A DNA stretch of 64,000 nt from Ensifer sp. Root278 (lineage in GTDB: Bacteria; Pseudomonadota; Alphaproteobacteria; Rhizobiales; Rhizobiaceae). The notes beneath the pieces are model-generated. The model did no database searches. It worked only from the letters and a program-made list of their open reading frames with translations, and had not been told where the DNA came from. The stretch lies in contig NZ_LMJJ01000041.1 in assembly GCF_001429285.1 (NCBI RefSeq), positions 342,630-406,629 on the forward strand. The letters are read 5' to 3'. Numbering within the stretch: position 1 is the first letter of the stretch; the number at the start of each line of letters is the position of its first letter. Made by a program: the position numbers and the translations under genes. This document shows positions 17,974 through 27,070 of this stretch, one piece after another.

Positions 17974-18519
17974 ATGCCCGTTGTTCGCGGTAAGAATATC
18001 GAACCTCTCTACACGGCCGAAACGATTGCCGCGCGCAACAGCGAGTTGGCCGGGATGATCGTCAACGGTCCGCACAAGGATCTGCTGGTGATCGCGGTGC
18101 TCAAGGGATCGTTCATCTTTGCTGCAGACCTGATCCGCGCCATGCACAACACCGGCCTTGCACCGGAAGTCGAGTTCATCACGCTGTCGAGCTACGGGCT
18201 CGGTACGGTCTCTCAGGGCGTGAAGATCATCAAGGATATCGACAGCGACGTGCATGGGCGTGACGTGCTTTTGATCGACGACATTCTCGAATCCGGCCGG
18301 ACACTGCGTTTCGCCAAGGAGCTGATGTACGAGCGCGGCGCGCGCAACGTGACGATCGCCGTGCTGCTCGACAAGCGCGTCAAGCGGAAGGTCGAGCTCG
18401 AAGCCGATTATGTCGGTTTCGAATGCCCCGATCACTTCGTTGTCGGCTATGGCATGGATGTCGCCTATGCCTTCCGCGAGCTGCCTTTTGTAGGTGTCGT
18501 CACCGGCGATGCCGAGTAA
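17974..18519 (+). CDS. hpt: Hypoxanthine phosphoribosyltransferase
   Basis: A 181-residue purine salvage enzyme that converts hypoxanthine (or guanine) plus PRPP to IMP (or GMP). The PRPP-binding loop is LLIDDILESGRTL near residues 97-109, and the flexible-loop region SSYGLGT and the early LKGSFIF segment match Hpt. The start is ATG 17974, next to an in-frame TTG at 17971. It is downstream of the unknown membrane protein on the same strand (63-nt gap). Confidence 0.93.
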   Translation: MPVVRGKNIEPLYTAETIAARNSELAGMIVNGPHKDLLVIAVLKGSFIFAADLIRAMHNTGLAPEVEFITLSSYGLGTVSQGVKIIKDIDSDVHGRDVLLIDDILESGRTLRFAKELMYERGARNVTIAVLLDKRVKRKVELEADYVGFECPDHFVVGYGMDVAYAFRELPFVGVVTGDAE

Positions 18520-18631
18520 GGCGTGTCAAAACGGCACGCCGACCCTGAAATCCGGTCGCCGCGCGTTTACCGAACACAAACGAAAAACTGGTTGGTTGGG
18601 GATGTACCGCGTGGTGATTCCCTATCGGATT

Positions 18632-18708
18632 GGCGGTGCTGCACCGCCGTCGTGTCCGGTCGATGACCGACGCCCGCTGTAACCTTTTGGATCAGGTGCG
18701 GGCGTCGG
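18632..18708 (+). promoter_or_regulatory. Double stem-loop leader of cpdR
   Basis: Hairpin 1 is GGCGGTG/CACCGCC with a 3-nt loop (18632-18648). Hairpin 2 is a perfect 11-bp stem CCGACGCCCGC/GCGGGCGTCGG (18667-18677 with 18698-18708), whose 20-nt loop can add ACCT/AGGT pairing. It ends 36 nt before the cpdR start. There is no U tract, so this looks like a structured leader or small RNA rather than a terminator. Confidence 0.5.
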
Positions 18709-18743
18709 CGTGAAAGCCGCGCCTCGGAAACGCGGAGGCCATG

Positions 18744-19103
18744 ATGGCGAAAATCCTGATTACCGAGGACGAGGATGCGTTGCGTTCCTTCGTCGCGCGG
18801 GCACTGAAGCTCGACGGCCATGAGACGGTCGAGGCGGGCGACGGTGCCGACGGCCTTGCCTGCCTCCAGAGCGAGGCTTTCGATCTCCTGCTTTCCGACA
18901 TTCGCATGCCCGTCATGGACGGCATCGAGCTGACGCATCAGGCGTCGGCTGCCTTTCCGGCAATGAAGATCCTGCTGATGACCGGCTATGCCGAACAGCG
19001 CGAGCGGGCCGACGATCTGGCCGACAAGATCGTCGACGTCATCTCCAAGCCGTTTTCCCTTCCCGATATCCGCAAGGCCGTTGCGCTCGCGCTGGCTGCC
19101 TGA
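18744..19103 (+). CDS. cpdR: Single-domain response regulator CpdR
   Basis: A 119-residue receiver-only protein. The phosphoacceptor is D52 in SDIRMPVMDG, with acidic E8/D9, T80 in LLMTGYAEQRERA and K102 in SKPFS. The MTGYAEQRERA and DVISKPFSLPDIR segments are diagnostic of CpdR. Unphosphorylated CpdR delivers substrates to ClpXP and so promotes CtrA turnover; its upstream phosphorelay is CckA-ChpT. The C terminus ends ALAA, a ClpXP-type end that could make CpdR itself unstable (inference). The start at 18744 gives 6 nt to GGAGG; ATG 18741 is too close. Confidence 0.93.
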   Translation: MAKILITEDEDALRSFVARALKLDGHETVEAGDGADGLACLQSEAFDLLLSDIRMPVMDGIELTHQASAAFPAMKILLMTGYAEQRERADDLADKIVDVISKPFSLPDIRKAVALALAA

Positions 19104-19152
19104 CGAATCCCAATCCGACAACTGATTGCTGCCGAGGTCGTGGGCTTGAGGC

Positions 19153-19257
19153 TAGATCATTTCATTGTTTCATCGAAACACTGAAATGACCTAAGTCTTT
19201 GAAATTACGCAATTCCGCACGGAAAACCGTTTCGCACTTTTCCTGGAATTGCTCTAG
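19153..19257. repeat. RIME-like mosaic palindromic repeat, copy B
   Basis: This is nearly identical to copy A (4148-4252) in the same orientation. The module 1 stem is GATCATTTCA/TGAAATGACC (one mismatch) with inner TGTTT/AAACA. The module 2 outer stem GCAATTCC/GGAATTGC is perfect. It lies between convergent cpdR and the TIGR02302 gene. Confidence 0.85.
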
Positions 19258-19323
19258 GCGCCGCAACGCTGCGCCTCGCGAGGACCGGAATATCGGATCG
19301 GCTGGCCCGAACCAGCTACGGGC

Positions 19324-21978
19324 TCATTGCATGTCGAGCAGGCGCTCGAGATATTGCCGCTCGGCCTCCGGCGACAGGTTATCCCCGAGCCGGCGGCGGA
19401 TCTCTTCGAGGATCTGACGGGCGCGTTGCGTGTCAAATTCCTCGGGCACCTTCACGTGGTCGCCAAATTCCGGACCGCGGTTGTTCTGGGGCCTGCCAAG
19501 CGGGTCGCGGCCGTTCTGGCCGAATTGCGGGACGCCCATGCCGGGGCCCTGACCCTGGCTCTGCATCTGGTTCATCATGTCCTGGGCGCCTTGGCGCAGC
19601 GCCTGTAGCGCACGGCCTTGATTGCCCACCGCCTGTTCGCCCTGGCCCTTGCCAAGCGCGCCGGAGGCTCCGTCCATTTCCCGCTGGGCTTCGCCGAAAC
19701 CCTTGCCCGGCTTGATGCCCATGTTTTCGAGGCTCTTGTTGAGTTCTCCGAGCTGCTTGCCAAGCGCGTCTTGCTGCTGCTTCAACTGCTTGAGCGCATC
19801 CTTCAGCTGTTCGGCGGTCATCTCGTCAAGCGGGTTGGGCTGGCCATTCGGATCGCCGCGCTGTTCCGGATCCTGCGGCATCTCCTGACCGAAGAGCTCG
19901 TTATCCTCGCCCTGCAACGGGTCGCCGCGCTGCATCCGGTCGCGCTGCGCCTGGTCGAGCTTGAAGGTCTCGTCCATGAGCTTTTGTTGATCCTGCAGCA
20001 ATTTGCCGAGCTTCTCGATCTGCTGACTCATGGCATCGTTCTGCTGGCCCATCTGCTGCTGGCCGCGGCCGGCCTGCAGATTGTTCATCATCCGCTGCAG
20101 TTCCGACAGCAGCTGGCGTGCCTGATCGCGCGCGCCGGAGCGCGCCAGGTTCTCGATCTGGTTCATCATCCTTTCGAGGTCCTGCTGGCGCAGGATGTTG
20201 TTCGGGTTCATCTTGCCGGCCATGCGCGGGTCTTTCGCCGCCTGCTGGGCGAGGGCCTGCATGTACTCCTGCATGGCCTGGCGCAGCTCCTGCATCAGCT
20301 TGGCGATTTCCTGGTCGGACGCATTGCGCTCCAGCGCGTCCGAGAGCGCCTGCTGTGCGTCGCGCAGGCGCCGCTCGGCGAGTGACAGGTCGCCATCTTC
20401 GATGCCGAGCGCGATCTCCCATAGGTATCCGGCGGCGTCACGCAGCATGTCTTCGTTGTAGGCAAGGGCCATGCGCGTGCGAGCCGATTTCAGCAGCAGG
20501 AAATGCGTGAGGTTGGGGATCCAGTCCTCGGCAAGCGAAGCAACGGCATCGTTGAGGTCGAGCGCGCGCGGCAGGTCGTTGGCATTGAGGGTGAAGACCT
20601 GGCGTTGCTCGGCGACCGCGCCGGCGAGCGGCTGGATGAACTGGCGGGCGGGCAGGATCATTTCATGCGGCGGGCTGCGGCCCTCCTGGCCTGCGGCGTC
20701 GCGGGCGACGAGTGTGACCTTCACGCGCTTGCCGGCAAGCGGATGTTCGCTGAGGTTTCGGCTGGTCGTGCCCTTGGCTTCGCGCGCGTTGCGGCGCGGC
20801 AGGTCGAGCCGGTATTCCGGCAACGGATAGAGCGGGCGGGCTCCCTCTGCGGCTTCGTCGAGCGGCTGGATCTCGGCCCAGGCCTGGGCGATGCCGTAAT
20901 CGTCCGTTGCAGCGAAGGTGATTTCCAGCGCCGCATTGACGGTTGGACGAGGAATGCCGTCGAAGGAGATCTGCGGCACACCATCCGGAATGATCTTGAA
21001 AGCCCAGCGCCGATCCCCGACGACGAGCTCGCCGTCCTTGACAATCTTGTAGACATGGTTGCGCACGGCATTCGGGTTGCGGGCAGGCGAGGGCGCAGCC
21101 ATTTCGGCGACCTTGGGCCCGGCCTCGCCCACCTTCGGCTTGGGCTTCGTTTCCCCGGCTTTCTCGCCGACCGCCGGAATGGCGATTGCCTTGGCCGCGC
21201 CGCTTTCCGCAAACCGGACGATCTGGTCCGGTCCGGCCCCGGTGACACGGACCGTCAGGTCGCTGAATTGCGGGATGGTAATGGCCCCGGTGTCCTCCGC
21301 AGCCGATACGGCCTCCGGCTTTCCGGTGAGGAAAATCGGGGCACGGCCGGTATAGGCGGGTGGCGTCACCCAGGCATCGATGCGGATATCGGCCGTTTCG
21401 ACCGCAGCCTGCGGCAGGCGCAGCGCGTCGCTGAGCAGGCCGGCGCGGTTGGAGTAGGAATAGGCGAAGGCGACACAGGCGAGAAGCACCGGTACGGCAC
21501 GCAGGGCAAAAGGATCGTGTCGGGCGATATCAGGACGCGGAAGCCCCGTCTCGAGCGCGCCGATCATCCGTGCCATGCGGGCCTGGTGCTCGCGCCACAG
21601 CGCTTCGCCCAGTGGATTGTCGGTTGCCGGCCGATCGTCCTGGACGCGGATCGCCTGGTGGGGCAGGGCGTTGCGCTCTTCCAGCATGCGGTCCGCGTCG
21701 ACATTTCCGGGCAAACGGATCCGCGTCAGCGGAAACAGCGATGCGAGAAAACCGATGGCGAAGGCAAAGAGGGCTGCGGCATGCAGCCAGAACGGTGCCA
21801 CGCGGAAGAAGCCGAGCCAAGCGAAGGCGAGAAATAGAAGAACGATAGAACCGGGCAGGAGGGTGCGCGGCAGAAGCTGTTCGGCGACCAGCACCCAGCG
21901 CGCCAGCCATCTCTTCAGTGCCAGGGTTCTCGAAAACGGCTTCGGTTGTGGCGTTTCATCCTGCCGGAATTGCGTCAT
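19324..21978 (-). CDS. TIGR02302/DUF4175 family large membrane protein
   Basis: An 884-residue Rhizobiales-conserved protein of unknown function. Two close transmembrane helices lie near residues 35-80 and a third near 155-175. An exported region with Ig-like strands (VTPPAYTGRAPIFLTGKPE) follows to about residue 480. The C-terminal 330 residues are alpha-helical and extremely rich in Gln, Met, Asn and Gly, with many LQQ/QQMGQQ-type runs suggesting a coiled coil and low complexity. A role in the envelope is likely from topology only. It ends the minus-strand series argH-lptM-lysA, 203 nt after lysA. Confidence 0.85.
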   Translation of the reverse strand: MTQFRQDETPQPKPFSRTLALKRWLARWVLVAEQLLPRTLLPGSIVLLFLAFAWLGFFRVAPFWLHAAALFAFAIGFLASLFPLTRIRLPGNVDADRMLEERNALPHQAIRVQDDRPATDNPLGEALWREHQARMARMIGALETGLPRPDIARHDPFALRAVPVLLACVAFAYSYSNRAGLLSDALRLPQAAVETADIRIDAWVTPPAYTGRAPIFLTGKPEAVSAAEDTGAITIPQFSDLTVRVTGAGPDQIVRFAESGAAKAIAIPAVGEKAGETKPKPKVGEAGPKVAEMAAPSPARNPNAVRNHVYKIVKDGELVVGDRRWAFKIIPDGVPQISFDGIPRPTVNAALEITFAATDDYGIAQAWAEIQPLDEAAEGARPLYPLPEYRLDLPRRNAREAKGTTSRNLSEHPLAGKRVKVTLVARDAAGQEGRSPPHEMILPARQFIQPLAGAVAEQRQVFTLNANDLPRALDLNDAVASLAEDWIPNLTHFLLLKSARTRMALAYNEDMLRDAAGYLWEIALGIEDGDLSLAERRLRDAQQALSDALERNASDQEIAKLMQELRQAMQEYMQALAQQAAKDPRMAGKMNPNNILRQQDLERMMNQIENLARSGARDQARQLLSELQRMMNNLQAGRGQQQMGQQNDAMSQQIEKLGKLLQDQQKLMDETFKLDQAQRDRMQRGDPLQGEDNELFGQEMPQDPEQRGDPNGQPNPLDEMTAEQLKDALKQLKQQQDALGKQLGELNKSLENMGIKPGKGFGEAQREMDGASGALGKGQGEQAVGNQGRALQALRQGAQDMMNQMQSQGQGPGMGVPQFGQNGRDPLGRPQNNRGPEFGDHVKVPEEFDTQRARQILEEIRRRLGDNLSPEAERQYLERLLDMQ

Positions 21979-22181
21979 CCGCCCAAGTTTCCTTTCGGTC
22001 GCCCGTCTACGCTCGTGGCTGACCCTATATCGTAAAGCGAGATGCGGCCGGAGACGGCGCAGCTTAGCTTATTCCGCTGGCCTTCAGGATACCATCGTTT
22101 GTGGCGAAGACGAGGGCGCAAACAGAATCGTGATCGCCCGGGTGGCCGATCCACATATTGTCGTCGTTGGTGCGGATCGCC

Positions 22182-23450
22182 TCAGGCGAGCCAGTCCGGA
22201 ACCGAATCGAGGCCGATCAGGGCATCATAGTCCTGACGCGGACGAACGACGTGGAAGCGGTCGCCCTTGACCAGAACTTCAGGGATCAGCAGACGGGAAT
22301 TGTAGGTGCTGGCCTGGACGGCGCCATAGGCACCTGCCGAGCTTATGGCGAAGAGATCGCCGGGCTTCGGCATCGCCATCTCGCGATCGAGCGCCAGGTA
22401 GTCGCCGGTTTCGCAGACGGGCCCGACGACGTCGGCACGGATGCGCGGCGCGTTGGCGGCGGAGATGCGAACAGGGCGGATCTCGTGATAGGCCTCATAA
22501 AGCGTCGGGCGGATGAGGTCGTTCATCGCGCCGTCGACGATGACGAAGGTCTTGTCGCCACCATCCTTCACGTAGATCACTTCGGTCACGAGGATGCCGG
22601 CATTGCCGACGATCAGCCGGCCCGGTTCGGTGACGATCTTGCAGCCGAGCGACTGCAGCTGGCTCTTGACGATTTCCGCATAGGCATCCGGCAGCGGCGG
22701 CGGGTTGTTGTCGTCCTTGTAGGGAATGCCCAAGCCGCCGCCGATATCGACGTGGTCGATCGAGTGGCCGTCGGAGCGCAGCGTGTCGACCAGCTCGCGC
22801 AGCAGCTTGAAGGCGTCGTCGAAGGGCTGCAGTTCGGTGATCTGGCTGCCGATATGCATATCGATGCCCGTGACCTGGATGCCGGGCAGCGTGGCCGCAT
22901 GTGCATAGACGGCGCGGGCGCGCTCCCAGGAAATGCCGAACTTGTTTTCCTTCTTGCCCGTGGAAATCTTGGCGTGGGTCTTCGCGTCGACGTCAGGGTT
23001 GATGCGGAAGGAGACATGGGCGCGCTTGCCGGCGCGCACGGCGCGCTGATTCAAGACTTCGAGTTCCGGCTCGGACTCGACGTTGAAGCAATAGATGCCG
23101 GCGTCCAGCGCCAGGTCCATTTCCTGCGGCGTCTTGCCGACGCCGGAGAACATGATCCGGCTTGCGGGAATGCCGGCTGCAAGGGCGCGGCGCAGTTCGC
23201 CGCCCGAGACGACGTCGACGCCGGCGCCCAGGCGACCGAGCGTCTTCAGCACCGCCTGGTTCGAGTTGGCCTTCATCGCATAGCAGACCATCGCGTCCAC
23301 ATCGGCGAAGGCCTTGGAAAAGACCGTGTAGTGGCGCTCGAGCGTGGCGGTCGAATAGCAATAGAAAGGCGTGCCGACGGCGCGCGCGATGTCGGTGACC
23401 GGCACGTCTTCAGCGTAGAGGATTCCGTCGCGGTACTGGAAGTGGTTCAC
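22182..23450 (-). CDS. lysA: Diaminopimelate decarboxylase
   Basis: A 422-residue fold-type III PLP enzyme that converts meso-diaminopimelate to L-lysine. The PLP lysine is K60 in CYAMKANSN. The phosphate-binding GGGLGIPY, HIGSQ and the active-site VCETGDYLA segments are all present. The start ATG at 23450 lies in a minus-strand cluster with argH and a small lipoprotein gene upstream, and a mosaic repeat (23472-23573) separates it from the latter. Confidence 0.97.
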   Translation of the reverse strand: MNHFQYRDGILYAEDVPVTDIARAVGTPFYCYSTATLERHYTVFSKAFADVDAMVCYAMKANSNQAVLKTLGRLGAGVDVVSGGELRRALAAGIPASRIMFSGVGKTPQEMDLALDAGIYCFNVESEPELEVLNQRAVRAGKRAHVSFRINPDVDAKTHAKISTGKKENKFGISWERARAVYAHAATLPGIQVTGIDMHIGSQITELQPFDDAFKLLRELVDTLRSDGHSIDHVDIGGGLGIPYKDDNNPPPLPDAYAEIVKSQLQSLGCKIVTEPGRLIVGNAGILVTEVIYVKDGGDKTFVIVDGAMNDLIRPTLYEAYHEIRPVRISAANAPRIRADVVGPVCETGDYLALDREMAMPKPGDLFAISSAGAYGAVQASTYNSRLLIPEVLVKGDRFHVVRPRQDYDALIGLDSVPDWLA

Positions 23451-23471
23451 GGGCTGCAGCTCGGCTTTTGC

Positions 23472-23573
23472 GCAATTCCAGGAGAGTATGAAGCGGTTTT
23501 TCGTCCGGAATTGCGTAATTTCAAAGAGTTAGATCAATTCAATGCTTCGTTGGAAACGATGAGCGGATCTAGA
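23472..23573. repeat. RIME-like mosaic palindromic repeat, copy C (inverted orientation)
   Basis: Module 2 comes first here (GCAATTCC...GGAATTGC, a perfect outer stem), then a decayed module 1 (GATCAATTCA...GGATC). The orientation is opposite to copies A and B relative to the plus strand. The CTAG at its right edge provides the TAG stop of the adjacent lipoprotein gene (23569-23571). Confidence 0.8.
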
Positions 23574-23763
23574 GGAGGGGATCGAGCAGGAAAGGACGGT
23601 CGTCCGGTTTTTCCTTCTGCTCGACGGTTCCGGCGGGCGCCTTGGTGTTGATCGGCGCCGTCGAACCGGGGCGGTCGAGATCGCCCTTGCGTCCGCAACC
23701 GACAAGAACCAGCCCGGGGATCGCCAGCAGGAGCGCAAGCCGGGCCGCCTTCGTGAATGTCAT
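23569..23763 (-). CDS. lptM: Small lipoprotein, LptM (YifL)-like
   Basis: A 64-residue protein with a lipoprotein signal peptide: hydrophobic residues 9-21, then lipobox L-V-G-C with the acylated Cys at residue 23 followed by GRKGDLDRPG, the pattern of LptM/YifL proteins. In E. coli LptM assists LptD maturation in the outer membrane. The tail after residue 40 is short and polar. The position between argH and lysA on the same strand is typical for proteobacteria. The stop codon belongs to a mosaic repeat, so the last residues may have been redefined by its insertion. Confidence 0.82.
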   Translation of the reverse strand: MTFTKAARLALLLAIPGLVLVGCGRKGDLDRPGSTAPINTKAPAGTVEQKEKPDDRPFLLDPLL

Positions 23764-23872
23764 CGTTATTTTCCTTCGCGGGACTGATGCTGGTGCGATG
23801 TCTTATCGATTTTTCCGGCGCTTGTGCACCCTGAATTTGCGGGCGGAGGCCGCCCACACCTTCGCTCATCCC

Positions 23873-25276
23873 TTAGTTTCGGGCGCGCCACCAGGCGATC
23901 TGTTTGCGAACCTCGTTGGGCGCAGTGCCACCGAAGGAGGTGCGGCTGGCAACCGAAGCCTCGACCGTCAGAACGTCGAAGACCTTCTCGGTGATGTCGG
24001 CATGGATCGATTGCAGGTCGGCAAGCGAGAGATCCGCCAGATCGCAGGCCTTCTGTTCGGCAAGTGCTACGGCGCGGCCGGTGACGTGGTGGGCGTCGCG
24101 GAAGGGCAGGCCCGCCTCGCGCACCAGCCAATCGGCAAGATCGGTCGCGGTCGAATAGCCGGAGCCGGCGGCCGCCTTCATGCGGTCGGTGCGAACAGTC
24201 ATGTCGCGCACCATGCCGGTCATGGCGGCAATCGCCAGCTCGAGGCTCTCGGCGGCGTCGAAGACCTGTTCCTTGTCTTCCTGCATGTCCTTGGAATAGG
24301 CGAGCGGCAGGCCCTTCATGACCGTCAGAAGTGCGACCAGCGAACCGTTGATGCGGCCGGTCTTGGCGCGCACCAGTTCGGCAGCATCCGGGTTCTTCTT
24401 CTGCGGCATGATCGAGGAGCCGGTCGAAAACGCATCCGACAGGCGGATGAAGCCGAATTGCGGCGTCGACCAGATGACGATCTCTTCGGCGAGGCGCGAC
24501 AGGTGCGTGGCCGTGATCGATGCCATCGACAGGAATTCGAGCGCGAAGTCGCGGTCGGACACGGTGTCGATCGAGTTGCGGGTCGGGCCGGCGAAGCCGA
24601 GCGCCTTGGCGGTCATGTGCCGGTCGATCGGGAAACCGGTGCCGGCGAGTGCGGCAGCACCAATCGGGCTTTCGTCCATATGCTCGATGGCATGGCGCAC
24701 GCGCGAACGGTCGCGGCCGAACATTTCCACGTAGGCCATGCAATGGTGGCCGAAGGTGACCGGCTGCGCGGTCTGCAGGTGTGTGAAGCCCGGCATGACG
24801 GTATCGGCATGTTCCTCGGCACGGTCGAGGAAGGCGGCGATCAGCGCCGTCAGCGCCTTCTCGGTGCGCTGCAGCTCTTCCTTGACCCAGAGGCGGAAGT
24901 CGAGCGCCACCTGGTCGTTGCGCGAGCGGGCGGTGTGCAGGCGTCCGGCCGAGGGGCCGATCAGCGTCGCAAGCCGCGCTTCGATGTTCATGTGGATGTC
25001 TTCGAGGCGGCGCGAGAACTCGAACTGGCCGCTTTCGATCTCTGACAGGATCGTGTTGAGGCCGTGAACGATTTTGTCTTTGTCTTCAGTCGAAATGATG
25101 CCTTGATGCGCCAGCATCGTCGCATGCGCTATTGAGCCGCGGATGTCCTGGGCATAGAGCTTCTTGTCGAAGCCGATCGAGGCATTTATCTCCTCCATGA
25201 TCGCGTCCGGACCCGAGGCAAAGCGACCGCCCCACATTTGGTTGGAGGATTTCGTCTCGGAATTGCCGTCAGCCAT
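23873..25276 (-). CDS. argH: Argininosuccinate lyase
   Basis: A 467-residue fumarase-superfamily enzyme that splits argininosuccinate into arginine and fumarate. The superfamily signature [10 protein letters not shown] is present in the middle, MWGGRF is at the N terminus, and the [16 protein letters not shown] and [13 protein letters not shown] segments are typical of ArgH. The start is ATG at 25276, giving the usual [20 protein letters not shown] terminus; the open frame upstream is rejected. It is divergent from tlpA with only 26 nt between start codons. Confidence 0.97.
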   Translation of the reverse strand: MADGNSETKSSNQMWGGRFASGPDAIMEEINASIGFDKKLYAQDIRGSIAHATMLAHQGIISTEDKDKIVHGLNTILSEIESGQFEFSRRLEDIHMNIEARLATLIGPSAGRLHTARSRNDQVALDFRLWVKEELQRTEKALTALIAAFLDRAEEHADTVMPGFTHLQTAQPVTFGHHCMAYVEMFGRDRSRVRHAIEHMDESPIGAAALAGTGFPIDRHMTAKALGFAGPTRNSIDTVSDRDFALEFLSMASITATHLSRLAEEIVIWSTPQFGFIRLSDAFSTGSSIMPQKKNPDAAELVRAKTGRINGSLVALLTVMKGLPLAYSKDMQEDKEQVFDAAESLELAIAAMTGMVRDMTVRTDRMKAAAGSGYSTATDLADWLVREAGLPFRDAHHVTGRAVALAEQKACDLADLSLADLQSIHADITEKVFDVLTVEASVASRTSFGGTAPNEVRKQIAWWRARN

Positions 25277-25302
25277 GAAGAATGCCCGCCTTGGAGAATG
25301 AA

Positions 25303-25974
25303 ATGCCCGACCAGAAGAAATCCCCCCCGGCCGTGAAACTGTTCGCGCTCGCCGCCCTGTTTGGCGTGATCGTCGGTGCGGCAGCGGTATACGTGAAGGA
25401 GACGGGGTCTGGCAATGGCGAGGCGACTGAAACGGCCAGCACCAGCTGCCCGCTGACATCAGCCAAGGTCGCGTCGCTGACGCCGTTCATGAAGGGTCAT
25501 GTCGCCGCCATGTCGCCGGCTTCGTCGCCGCGGCCGATCGCGCTCGACTTCAACGGTCCGGACGGCAAGCCGACCAATGTTTCGGCCTTTGCCGGCAAGA
25601 CCCTGCTGGTCAACCTCTGGGCAACCTGGTGCGTGCCCTGCCGCGAGGAAATGCCGGCGCTCAACGCGCTGCAGAAGTCGCTCGGCAGCGACAAGTTCGA
25701 GGTGGTGGCGATTAATATCGACGTCGGCGACGACGAAAAGCCGAAGGCTTTCCTCGACGAGACCGCCGTGCATGAGCTTGGCTACTACCGCGACGCCTCC
25801 ATGGGCGTCTTCAACAACATGAAGAAGGAAGGCCTTGCCTTCGGACTGCCGGCGACCTTGCTGCTCGACGACAAGGGCTGCCTCATCGGCTCGATGAACG
25901 GCCCGGCCGCCTGGGACAGCGACGATGCCAAGGCGTTGATCAGCGCCGCTGTCGCCCCGGCAGTCGGTAGCTGA
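25303..25974 (+). CDS. tlpA: Membrane-anchored thiol:disulfide oxidoreductase TlpA
   Basis: A 223-residue protein with a single N-terminal transmembrane anchor (about residues 12-31) and a periplasmic thioredoxin domain. The redox motif W-C-V-P-C is at residues 109-113, with the cis-Pro loop in [10 protein letters not shown]. TlpA reduces periplasmic partners needed for copper delivery and cytochrome oxidase biogenesis. Extra cysteines (C49, and a late CLIG) may form the TlpA-specific second disulfide. The start is ATG 25303 with GGAG 6 nt upstream; an ATG at 25282 is less likely. Confidence 0.92.
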   Translation: MPDQKKSPPAVKLFALAALFGVIVGAAAVYVKETGSGNGEATETASTSCPLTSAKVASLTPFMKGHVAAMSPASSPRPIALDFNGPDGKPTNVSAFAGKTLLVNLWATWCVPCREEMPALNALQKSLGSDKFEVVAINIDVGDDEKPKAFLDETAVHELGYYRDASMGVFNNMKKEGLAFGLPATLLLDDKGCLIGSMNGPAAWDSDDAKALISAAVAPAVGS

Positions 25975-26000
25975 GGCGGGATCGGTAGGTGCACAAAACA

Positions 26001-26025
26001 AAAACCCGGCGGATTGCCGGGTTTT
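26001..26025. terminator. Bidirectional Rho-independent terminator (tlpA / hbd)
   Basis: A perfect 10-bp stem AAAACCCGGC/GCCGGGTTTT has a 5-nt loop and is flanked by A and T runs on both sides. It lies between convergent tlpA and the 3-hydroxybutyryl-CoA dehydrogenase gene. Confidence 0.92.
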
Positions 26026-26045
26026 TCTTTGCCTTTGACGACAAG

Positions 26046-26918
26046 TTAGCGGGTCGGAACCGGAATCTCGCCGCGGTAGTCGTAGAAGCCGCGGCCGGAT
26101 TTGCGGCCGAGCCAGCCTGCCTCGACGTATTTCACCAGCAGCGGGCAGGGGCGATACTTCGAGTCCGCCAGGCCGTCATAGAGCACCTGCATGATCGACA
26201 GGCAGGTGTCGAGGCCGATGAAGTCGGCAAGCTGCAGCGGACCCATCGGATGGTTGGCGCCAAGCTTCATGGCCGTGTCGATGGCCTCGACGCTGCCGAC
26301 GCCTTCGTAAAGCGTGTAGATTGCCTCGTTGATCATCGGCAGCAGGATGCGGTTGACGATGAAGGCCGGGAAATCTTCGGCGACCGTTACGGTCTTGTCG
26401 AGCGTCGCAACGAACTCCTTGGCGGTCTTGAAGGTCAGCTCGTCAGTGGCGATGCCACGCACGAGCTCGACCAGCTTCATGACCGGAACCGGGTTCATGA
26501 AGTGGATGCCCATGAAATGCTCGGGACGATCGGTGGCCGAGGCCAGGCGCGTGATCGACAGAGAAGAGGTGTTGGTCGCCAGGATCGCTTCCGGCTTCAG
26601 GATCGGACAAACCTGGCCGTAAATCTTGCGCTTGATCGTCTCGTCTTCGGTGACGGCTTCGATGACGAGGTCGGCCTGCGACAGGTCGTTGATGTCGGAT
26701 GAGCCCTTGATCAGGGCCAAGGCGGCTTTGCGGGCCTCGTCGGTCATCTTGCCGGACGATACCTGGCGGGCGAGGTTGCCGTTGATGGTGGCAAGGCCCG
26801 CTTCGATCCGTTCAGCGGCAAGATCGTAGATCTGCACCTTGTATCCGGCGATTGCCGAAACATGCGCGATGCCACAGCCCATTTGCCCGGCACCAATAAT
26901 TCCGACAGTCTTGATCAT
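26046..26918 (-). CDS. hbdA: 3-hydroxybutyryl-CoA dehydrogenase
   Basis: A 290-residue NAD(P)-dependent 3-hydroxyacyl-CoA dehydrogenase. The Rossmann motif GIIGAGQMGCGIA is at the N terminus, the catalytic His region is HFMNPVPVMKLVE, and the C-terminal dimerisation domain carries MGPLQLADFIGLD. It interconverts acetoacetyl-CoA and 3-hydroxybutyryl-CoA in butyrate/PHB and fatty acid metabolism. It follows etfBA on the same strand, fitting an electron-transfer partnership. The start may alternatively be 26930 (four extra residues); neither has a strong binding site. Confidence 0.93.
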   Translation of the reverse strand: MIKTVGIIGAGQMGCGIAHVSAIAGYKVQIYDLAAERIEAGLATINGNLARQVSSGKMTDEARKAALALIKGSSDINDLSQADLVIEAVTEDETIKRKIYGQVCPILKPEAILATNTSSLSITRLASATDRPEHFMGIHFMNPVPVMKLVELVRGIATDELTFKTAKEFVATLDKTVTVAEDFPAFIVNRILLPMINEAIYTLYEGVGSVEAIDTAMKLGANHPMGPLQLADFIGLDTCLSIMQVLYDGLADSKYRPCPLLVKYVEAGWLGRKSGRGFYDYRGEIPVPTR

Positions 26919-26974
26919 CGCGGCGAACATCCATCTTCAAAGGTTTGGCGGTGAGGCCGCCATCAGACACGCAA

Positions 26975-26999
26975 ACCGGGCCGGTTTGGCCGGCCCGGT
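26975..26999 (-). terminator. Stem-loop between etfA and hbdA
   Basis: A perfect 10-bp GC-rich stem ACCGGGCCGG/CCGGCCCGGT has a 5-nt loop, followed on the minus strand by only three T. It may partly terminate etfBA transcripts before hbdA. Confidence 0.5.
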
Positions 27000-27070
27000 A
27001 GATTGTTAATGCCAAGTCCACGCTTTTGCCAGCCCTTTTCATGGGTGGCGGCGGGCGGCTCTTGCCGCGG

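Noticed and set aside
18521-18540. GCGTG/CACGC hairpin after hpt as a Rho-independent terminator.
   Set aside because: Only about 6 bp of stem and followed by GACCCTG with no T run.
22060-22181. A short open frame on the minus strand just after lysA (ending near 22063).
   Set aside because: About 40 codons only, no ribosome binding site, and no recognisable motif; such a length is expected by chance in GC-rich DNA.
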